DNA from: Antedon mediterranea
Taxonomy: Eukaryota > Echinodermata > Crinoidea > Comatulida > Antedonidae
Reading direction: 5' to 3'
NCBI RefSeq assembly: GCF_964355755.1
Contig: NC_092670.1
Span: 21,079,201 to 21,143,200, forward strand
DNA: 64,000 bases
Of this stretch, positions 58,401 to 64,000 are shown piece by piece. Both the position numbers and the translations under genes were made by a program. Under the pieces are notes generated by a model. That model did not search any database. It worked only from the letters and a program-made list of their open reading frames with translations, and was not told the origin of the DNA. Position 1 is the stretch's first letter, and the number at the start of each line of letters is the position of its first letter.

Positions 58401-60262
58401 ACATAAATCATCGGTAAATCCGCAATACATCTTGTTTACATTCTGTAATAGTTATTGTGATGAGGCCGATTACGACAGGATTTTATTTTCATCTTTATGG
58501 GTTCTCAACGATAATGGTATTTCACGGGTAATTAGACAAGCGTAGAGAATATTGCGACGAAGATGAACCATGGCTTTCTATGCTAAAATACATCAATACT
58601 ATACATAACATTTTAACATTTTAATGCATAGATTATTGCACGAGTGCTAGGTTTTTTTTAAAAATTTCTTTGAACATCATTACTTTAAATATTTTTATAT
58701 TGAAATTATCATTAATTCAATTCAATATTTTTATTTCATATAATTATAAGTACTTCCATGGTTATTGTTGGAGTATTATAGTTATACCATAATTTTCTTA
58801 CTGTCACCAGAATATGGGCTTTAGAGAAATAATGTTGGTATGGTGTATTATCTAGGCTACATACAGCAACTCACCTCTGAATAAGAACCTTCACCAAGTA
58901 TTTTTCCAAATTCAAAATCTGAACGCTGCTTCTTCTGTGCTTGAATCACCTGCTGTGGTACCTCTGTTTGGGGCGTTTCTTTTCCTTGATTATTTGACTT
59001 TTGATTATTGCTTTTATTTCCCCCACCCTAAAAAATAAAACAAAATTATTTTTAAATATAAATATTACACTTGTAAACAACTGAACTAACCACAAATTAC
59101 AATAATAAAGTAAAACTTTACAAGATTGTATACTCTTTGGTTTGACCACAATATATAGTTTCTGGGAAAAATATTTTTCCATTTTCAAACTCAAAGAATC
59201 ACTAGGAAACGTGTCTGGTTTCATGGGAAATATACTTTTCAGAAGACGAATTCAAAGAATAGGTAGGAAATACAATACAATGCCGTTTTGGTCAACCGAT
59301 TGGCACTTATTAAATTCAATATTCATAATACAATTACATACATGCCAACATCTGAAGTTCAAGAAACGGGAGGTGGTGTTTTATTTTAGGTCAACAGCGC
59401 CCTCCTGCCCTACACAGGAAGAGAGGTAAGCAATGCAGTGTGTGACCTGACAAGCGGTATCATGTCGTATTTGTTTGTGTGTGAGTTTTGTTATATTAAT
59501 GTAGAAAATAAACACATATACAAAATTCAGTTATCTTTGTAATCCGGGAGAAAATGTGAAAAACCAGGAGCATATCAAAGGCCTGGAGTCTAAACTACAG
59601 GAGTCTCTCAGCCAAAACAGGAGAATCATTTAAATTTGCATAATTACAGGTACCATAATCAGTTTTAAAATGTGAAATAAATGTGACGAGATTCTAGTTA
59701 TCACTCAAATGAAAAACTGTAATTGGCGCAAATAAAAATGACATACTTTTAGAGTTTCACAATTAGGCTAATTAAATGCTCATTTAAAAATATGGGATAC
59801 ATTTTTTTATACAAGATTTTAAACAGTGCTGAAGTATGGATGACAAACATTTCTATTTTTAATAAGCTGAATCAATTAATCTTATAAACTAAATGAAATT
59901 AATCGAAGAAAAGTACAGAACATAAGTAATACTACAGTAATAATGTGAATATGAAATACAGTATACTGTACTCATTCAGAACAAAAATAGATCTCCAGAA
60001 ACATTCTTAAGTTTGGAAGCCAAAAGTAAGATGCGTATTATTAACTATGGTTTAATACACTATTAGCATGGAGCTTTATAGCTCCATGGTATTACCATGT
60101 AGTACCCAGAGAACACATACATTGCAACATACAAGTCAATATCACCGGCTACCTAGTACAGTAATATTCATCTGTTCTACACTGGTATAATAATAATAAT
60201 AATATGTAAACTTGTATTATTACCTTGAGCTTTTTGAAGACGATAGTAAGCAGGTTTGGCAT
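46419..60262 (-). CDS. PDPK1: 3-phosphoinositide-dependent protein kinase 1 (PDK1)
   Basis: Thirteen minus exons (60224-60262, 58875-59027, 57022-57064, 51454-51591, 51114-51258, 50860-50957, 50435-50537, 49901-49969, 49316-49412, 48798-48968, 48313-48537, 47404-47556, 46419-46514) join in frame to 509 residues; human PDPK1 has 556. Glycine loop GEGSYSE is at 58-64, catalytic Lys80 in YAIKIL, HRD 172-174 (IIHRDLKPEN), DFG 192-194 (TDFGSAK) and activation-loop Ser212 in [15 protein letters not shown], the trans-autophosphorylation site. The PH domain runs from about 406 ([14 protein letters not shown]) to the end and binds PtdIns(3,4,5)P3. PDK1 phosphorylates the activation loop of Akt, S6K, SGK and PKC. 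Exon 1 codes only 13 residues. Intron 3 is 5.4 kb and packed with repeats. Confidence 0.97.
46633..47147. mobile_element. Tigger/pogo-like MITE, GTAGAACCTCC...TTTTACGTAC ends
   Basis: Left AGTAGAACCTCCATTTTACG and inverted right CAGTAGACCCGGTGTTTTAC share the pogo-style layout, with extra TACGTAAAA words at both ends. About 515 bp, no transposase; a CA microsatellite lies inside. In the last PDPK1 intron. Confidence 0.65.
47612..47935 (+). mobile_element. tRNA-derived SINE (complete)
   Basis: The head GTGTGGCACAGTGTGTTGG fits an A box and GAGGTTCGAATCC a B box 45 bases on. A body with CCCAGGTGTATAAATGGGAA follows, and the tail GGCGCTATATAAATCCAGGA ends in TATTATTATG-type repeats, a 3' end like that of L2-mobilised SINEs. 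It lies antisense in a PDPK1 intron. Confidence 0.75.
49425..49770 (+). repeat. Intronic duplicated segment, copy 1
   Basis: ACAAAAATGACATGCTTAAT, TGATGTTGTGTTTTGTTGAA and AACTAAAAGAAAAACAGTTG recur in order at 52259-52500. Copy 1 begins about 12 bp from the PDPK1 exon at 49316-49412; the exon itself was not duplicated. Confidence 0.8.
50100..50303 (-). mobile_element. Possible body of a 5S-derived SINE
   Basis: About 200 bp downstream of the 5S-like head (minus strand), GC-richer than its surroundings, running through CAGCCCCTGCATCTAG and GGTCAAGGTGGGCACTGG to a T-rich end. This fits a SINE3 layout, but the family was not identified. Confidence 0.4.
50304..50421 (-). ncRNA. 5S rRNA-like sequence (118 nt), pseudogene or SINE3 head
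   Basis: On the minus strand GGTTCTCGTCAGATCACCAA, AGTTAAGCAACGTTGG, CCTGGTTAG and CTGGGAATTTCGGGTGCTGT follow 5S rRNA in order and spacing, including the internal promoter boxes. Total length (118) is that of 5S, and the two ends CATATACAGC / GCTGTATATG pair perfectly as helix I although they differ from the usual 5S ends. Several substitutions in the middle argue against a functional rRNA gene. It lies in a PDPK1 intron, about 15 bp from the activation-loop exon. Confidence 0.75.
50643..50784. mobile_element. Short hAT-like MITE with CAGTGGCGTAGC ends
   Basis: Left CAGTGGCGTAGCA and right TGTTACGCCACT form inverted repeats around about 117 bp with GGGCCC words. Confidence 0.7.
52259..52500 (+). 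repeat. Intronic duplicated segment, copy 2
   Basis: Matches 49425-49770 with insertions, e.g. GCCTAGTGGTATGTGGTG and CCAGACATAGCCTGGACTCG are only here. Transposed about 2.8 kb, into a different PDPK1 intron. Confidence 0.8.
52613..52776. mobile_element. MITE 'CTCTGTCTACACTATC' family, copy 7
   Basis: Left AATTCTGTCTACACTATCGA, right TTTGATTGTGTAGACAAGGC; the CCCAAATATGGTAGTGATAT word is doubled as in copy 4. Confidence 0.8.
53500..53664. mobile_element. MITE 'CTCTGTCTACACTATC' family, copy 8
   Basis: Left AAGCTCTGTCTACAGTACAC; the right end decays after GTCACATAAAGTTGATA. It abuts the hairpin at 53671-53721. Confidence 0.8.
53671..53721. repeat. 15-bp perfect inverted repeat (hairpin)
   Basis: GATGTAGAAAACTCA at 53671-53685 and TGAGTTTTCTACATC at 53707-53721, with AGATATATATCT in the 21-bp loop. 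Could be the ends of a tiny element or a cruciform. Confidence 0.8.
54557..54968 (+). mobile_element. 3' end of a second LINE (RT C-terminus plus TTATC tail)
   Basis: 54615-54821 encodes [19 protein letters not shown] followed by [14 protein letters not shown], the C-terminal signature (HPL...SGR...KT.R...SFIP..I) of L2/CR1-type ORF2 proteins. It ends in GATCAATAAAAGTTATCTTA and a TTATC microsatellite to about 54968. Sense to plus, in PDPK1 intron 3. Strongly 5'-truncated. Confidence 0.7.
55495..55530 (-). repeat. LINE 3'-end-like motif, reverse orientation
   Basis: ATTCAATTCAATATTTTTAT also occurs at 58709-58728. On the minus strand it reads ATAAAAATATTGAATTGAAT, as in simple-repeat tails of CR1-like elements. 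Confidence 0.35.
55982..56833. mobile_element. 852-bp TIR element with CCGTATATTTCGGTGTATAA ends, TA target
   Basis: Left CCGTATATTTCGGTGTATAA then GTCGCAC, and right GTGCGAC then TTATACACCGAAATATACGG, are near-perfect inverted repeats flanked on both sides by TA (55980-55981 and 56834-56835). Sub-terminal copies of GGTGCGTCTTATACA also occur. The TA target fits the Tc1/mariner-pogo group; no transposase is present. PDPK1 intron 3. Confidence 0.85.
57418..57945 (+). repeat. 17-bp minisatellite GGGGACACCTCTATTAA
   Basis: About 30 units of GGGGACACCTCTATTAA with 15-17 bp length variants (GGGATACC, GAGACACC, TATATTAA). The same word occurs singly at 20945-21045 and 54567-54612 and inside the 69-bp repeat at 19790. 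In a PDPK1 intron. Confidence 0.95.
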
Positions 60263-61540
60263 TTTGGAGCCAGGGAATACCAATGATTATAACTCAAATC
60301 CACTTAAGGAAACTGTCAAGTCCAAATTAACACCAAAATACTACTTGAAATAAAACCAATCCACAATGTTCATAGTGGAGTAAACAAGTTGATTCCATTT
60401 ACAAAAGGGGTGGTAGATACCATACCAGAAAAAAAGTCACAGATGAAATAACACACTAATCCACTGCATTGATCCAAAATTTAACTATAGTACTGCAGTG
60501 TACATATATGAAAAATAAATGATACTATAATATAATTATATTAATATTTTATACTGTTTTTATTTACTGTATTCATTTTTTTTATTTAGATTCAGCTGTA
60601 AAAAAAATATATTTCAACCTCTATAGGAGCTGATTATGAATAAAGTTTGAAGAAATCTCTATATTTACTTATCATAGGATTATTTTAAACAATTATTTTG
60701 TGTTTTATCACTATTTATGTACTTTGTGTCACATCGGAATCGTTTCAACAAATACGGCTATACATTGTTACAGTGAATAACACACTGATTATCAATGCAA
60801 TACTTAATTTTATACCTATGCAATAATGGTACAATCCAATAAGGTATTTTTGTTTTTAACTAGAATACATCCTTGCTCAGCACAACCATCAAGGTAAGGT
60901 TATGAATGTTATAGGACATAGTACAGTAGATTAAACAATAATAATAATCCATATTTGATTGGCTCAAATATATTTTTGTCCTAAAAAAAAGAAATAAAAA
61001 TATCTACAGTATTTCTACAACAAATATTTATATAAAGGTGGACAAAAATAGATAAAGAAAATATTTACTTTTGATTAGGGACACAAATTTGGTCTATAAA
61101 TAAAAACCACTATAATATAGTGTTGTATTTTAAGAAATCAATCAATGTCATAGCATAAACACAATACTAATTTATTTCAGTAAAAAAAGGAAAATTGTTT
61201 TAATTCATTACCATTTCAAATTATGAAAGTAATACTATAGTGCTGTATTTTAAGTAGTCAGTAATCAATGTCATAGCATAAACAGTACAATTACGAATAT
61301 ATTTCAGTAAAAAAAAATTAAAAGGACAACTTTTTTAATTCATTACAATTTCAAATTATCATTTTTTTAAATACATTAAGACGGCAAACAAACACTAACA
61401 ATTAGGCCATTATTACGAGAACTGAGCCAGCAAATTAGATTATCATTGTTTACAATAGCTTAAACCATGAAATACAAACATTCATTTCAATTCAACAACA
61501 CTTCTAATACTGTGTATTTGTTAGCCAATTAAGTTGCAGA
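60263..61540. other. Upstream region of PDPK1, no gene seen
   Basis: AT-rich. It must contain the PDPK1 promoter and 5' UTR, but no TATA box or clear element was found. A 125-bp duplication is at 61105-61360. Confidence 0.4.
61105..61360 (+). repeat. Tandem duplication of about 125 bp
   Basis: CAATGTCATAGCATAAACA and TTTAATTCATTACCATTTCA (or one-base variants) occur twice in order; both copies begin CTATA.TATAGTG.TGTATTTTAAG. Confidence 0.8.
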
Positions 61541-62505
61541 TTACGTTAACTGCATTAGGCTTTCTTAACTGCATGCGATTACGTTAACTGCATGTGCTTT
61601 CTTAACTGTATGTATGTGTTTTAACTGCATGTGATTACATAACTGCATGCCCTTTAACTGTGTGTGATTATGTTAACTGCATAGGCTTTCTTAACTGCAT
61701 GCGATTACGTTAACTGCATGTGCTTTCTTAACTGTATGTGTTTTAACTGCATGCAACTACATAACTGCATGCACTTTAACTGTGTGTGATTATGTTAACT
61801 GCATGTGCTTTAACTACATGTGATTACATTAACTGCATGTACTTTCTTAACTGTATGTGATTATGTTAACTGCATGTGCTTTATTAACTGTATGTGATTA
61901 TGTTAACTGCATGTGCTTTATTAACTGTATGTGATTATGTTAACTGCATGTGCTTTATTAACTGTATGTGATTATGTTAACTGCATGTACTTTCTTAACT
62001 GTATGTGATTATGTTAACTGCATGTGCTTTAACTACATGTGATTACATTAACTGCATGTACTTTCTTAACTGTATGTGATTATGTTAACTGCATGTGCTT
62101 TATTAACTGTATGTGATTACATTAACTGCATGTGCTTTATTAACTGTATGTGATTATGTTAACTGCATGTGCTTTATTAACTGTATGTGATTATGTTAAC
62201 TGCATGTGCTTTATTAACTGTATGTGATTATGTTAACTGCATGTGCTTTAACTACATGTGATTACATTAACTGCATGTACTTTCTTAACTGTATGTGATT
62301 ATGTTAACTGCATGTGCTTTATTAACTGTATGTGATTACATTAACTGCATGTGCTTTATTAACTGTATGTGATTATGTTAACTGCATGTGCTTTATTAAC
62401 TGTATGTGATTATGTTAACTGCATGTGCTTTATTAACTGTATGTGATTATGTTAACTGCATGTGCTTTATTAACTGTATGTGACTATGTTAACTGCATGT
62501 GCTTT
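61540..62505 (+). repeat. 37-bp minisatellite built from two related half units
   Basis: TTAACTGCATGTGCTTTA (18 bp) alternates with TTAACTGTATGTGATTATG (19 bp), about 25 times. Left-hand units are decayed (CATGCGATTACG, CATAGGCTTTC); the right part is nearly uniform. It ends sharply at 62505. Confidence 0.95.
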
Positions 62506-63892
62506 CTCTCTTTGGCTGGATTTTTAAGCAATGTTAAAAATAGTTTATTCCATTATTTAAATTTGTTTTATTGTAGTCCTCAAGCAAATGTAGATGAACA
62601 TACAGTTTGTTTACAGAATTTGTGAATATGTAGATGGAATCTTCAATTCTTTAAATAAACCATTTGTTTGGTTGATGGTGAGTGTTTTTGTGAAACATGT
62701 CCAATCAACAGCTGCGTGTTGTTTTGTATCTCAGTACAGCAGCTGGAATAGCCACAACCTTACTCATCAATTTAAACAAGGTAGCTTAGGACCGAAACAA
62801 CATTTATATTTCCAAGATGATTTTACAGTGCACTTCAGGGAATAATTTCGCCAGTGTAGCATAGCAAAAAGCTATACAAAACAACCTTTTTGCTACAGAT
62901 TTTTAAATTTGTGTAGCAAAAAATACAATTCAAAACTATGTTTCTTGACTTAAAAATCAGTTTGATTATCAATATTGCTAAACAAAATTTTAAAATGAAA
63001 TTTTCCCCATGCACTTTAAATATAGCAATACTGAATATACTGAAATGCTTTTGTTTGTTACCAAAAACAGAAACTCTTCTTAAAGATTGCCAAAAATTAA
63101 AACAATTACAAACATATTACTGTATATTGTTTATATAATACACACACATTATTGCATACTAATATATTGCATAATATTAGTTCTGTGAAATGCAGTTAAA
63201 AATAAACTGTGTATGTGGACTGAATTAGGTTCCTAAGATCTTTATAATCTACAAATTGTTAATACTACTGTACAGTATAATACCAGAAGATCCACTGATG
63301 TATACTGTGCTATTATTACATTGTTTTAATCATTTTCATATCCACAATTAATAAATGAATCAAATGTCAGATTCTCCTCTGTCCATCCAAGGCTATGGAT
63401 GGATATTTTGAGACAGTTTCTTGTTCTTGAACAAATGAATAATGTGTTTGAAATGTTTTTTTTATTGATATTAATTACAAAACATACAAACAATCATTAA
63501 TTACCGTGGCAACAAAGTTACACCTGATACATGAAGGACAATAAGAACCAATTCAATATTTATGTTTTGTCAAAAACATACTTTTGGTTTGTTTAACAAA
63601 GCGATCATTCTAAATTTATCACATTATCTTGTTTTCGCGTGACAACATCAGCTTGCATCTGGAGTAAAAAAAAACCATGTCAACACACATTAGACTCAAT
63701 TAATGACTTTGTTACCGACTTATAATTAGTCATCAGAACACACAGACCTGCTGGTTGTTTGTTACTAATGACTTACCTGTTAATAATACATACATAGAAA
63801 CCCTTTTCATCAACACCTTCCTAGTCACAAATAAAACATGAAATACATGTATACTGTTTGGCACAAAGAAACATCTATTTTGTCCAGGCATT
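62506..63892. other. AT-rich sequence, nothing recognised
   Basis: Open stretches on the plus strand here have no recognisable protein features. GTGTAGCAAAAAG and TGTGTAGCAAAAAA at 62855-62920 hint at a small repeat. Confidence 0.4.
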
Positions 63893-64000
63893 GAACAGGG
63901 GGCTCGTACTAGACATTGCACAGGGGGCTAGTACTAGACATTGCACAGGGGGATAGTACTAGACAATGCACATGGGGCTAGCACTAGACATTGTACAGGG
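63893..64000 (+). repeat. 25-bp tandem repeat running off the window
   Basis: Units with AGACATTGCACAGGGGGCTA start at 63911, 63936, 63961 and 63986 (last cut by the edge). Total length unknown. Confidence 0.9.

Noticed and set aside
59142-59429. 95-codon plus-strand frame
   Set aside because: Intron of PDPK1 on the other strand, no recognisable features.
62443-62845. Two overlapping plus-strand frames after the 37-bp array
   Set aside because: The first is mostly minisatellite and the second has no domain, no splice support and AT-rich composition.

Overview
This is an AT-rich, intron-rich animal nuclear window. Seven genes with GT-AG introns were rebuilt exon by exon; six close as complete reading frames and the seventh runs off the left edge. 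The abundance of small inverted-repeat transposons, tRNA- and 5S-derived repeats, GGCCTAGGCCTA-type patches and chordate-like gene content suggest a marine deuterostome invertebrate, most likely an echinoderm (possibly a crinoid). The species call is inference.

Layout from left to right. (1) Minus: 5' part of a DUF4795 coiled-coil protein of the QRICH2/C16orf96 type (1326-9020, continues beyond base 1); its 6.2 kb first intron holds a decayed LINE and a complete hammerhead ribozyme. (2) Plus: NAT9 N-acetyltransferase (9527-11721, 7 exons, 216 aa). (3) Minus: ADAP-type ArfGAP with dual PH domains (15304-23255, 8 exons, 365 aa). (4) Plus: a monoamine-oxidase-family flavoenzyme without a membrane anchor (24082-29490, 11 exons, 506 aa), whose last exon gave rise to a 110-bp tandem repeat in the 3' region. 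(5) Minus: ARL6IP1, an ER-shaping hairpin protein (32428-36638, 6 exons, 203 aa). (6) Plus: KCTD2/5/17-type BTB protein (37586-40494, 6 exons, 232 aa) with a likely 2.4 kb 3' UTR. (7) Minus: PDPK1 (PDK1) kinase (46419-60262, 13 exons, 509 aa). From 60263 to the right edge I see no gene, only repeats.

Orientation alternates strictly (- + - + - + -), giving three head-to-head pairs separated by 0.5-0.95 kb, which are candidate bidirectional promoters, and three tail-to-tail junctions filled with repeats. The genes do not form one pathway. PDPK1 and ADAP both act in phosphoinositide signalling at membranes, but co-location here looks like ancestral linkage: from memory, human PDPK1 and KCTD5 are neighbours on 16p13.3, and NAT9, KCTD2 and QRICH2 lie together on 17q25.

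Most non-coding DNA is repeats: an eight-copy MITE family (GCTCTGTCTACACTATCAAA ends), several other TIR elements, SINE-like units, a 118-nt 5S rRNA-like sequence, a tRNA-Val-like pair, and minisatellites with 17-, 25-, 31-, 37-, 69-, 79- and 110-bp periods. The most notable items are the hammerhead ribozyme, the exon-derived minisatellite, the 5S-like unit with an intact closing helix, an RFX X-box match in the DUF4795/NAT9 promoter, and the oxidase's altered aromatic cage.
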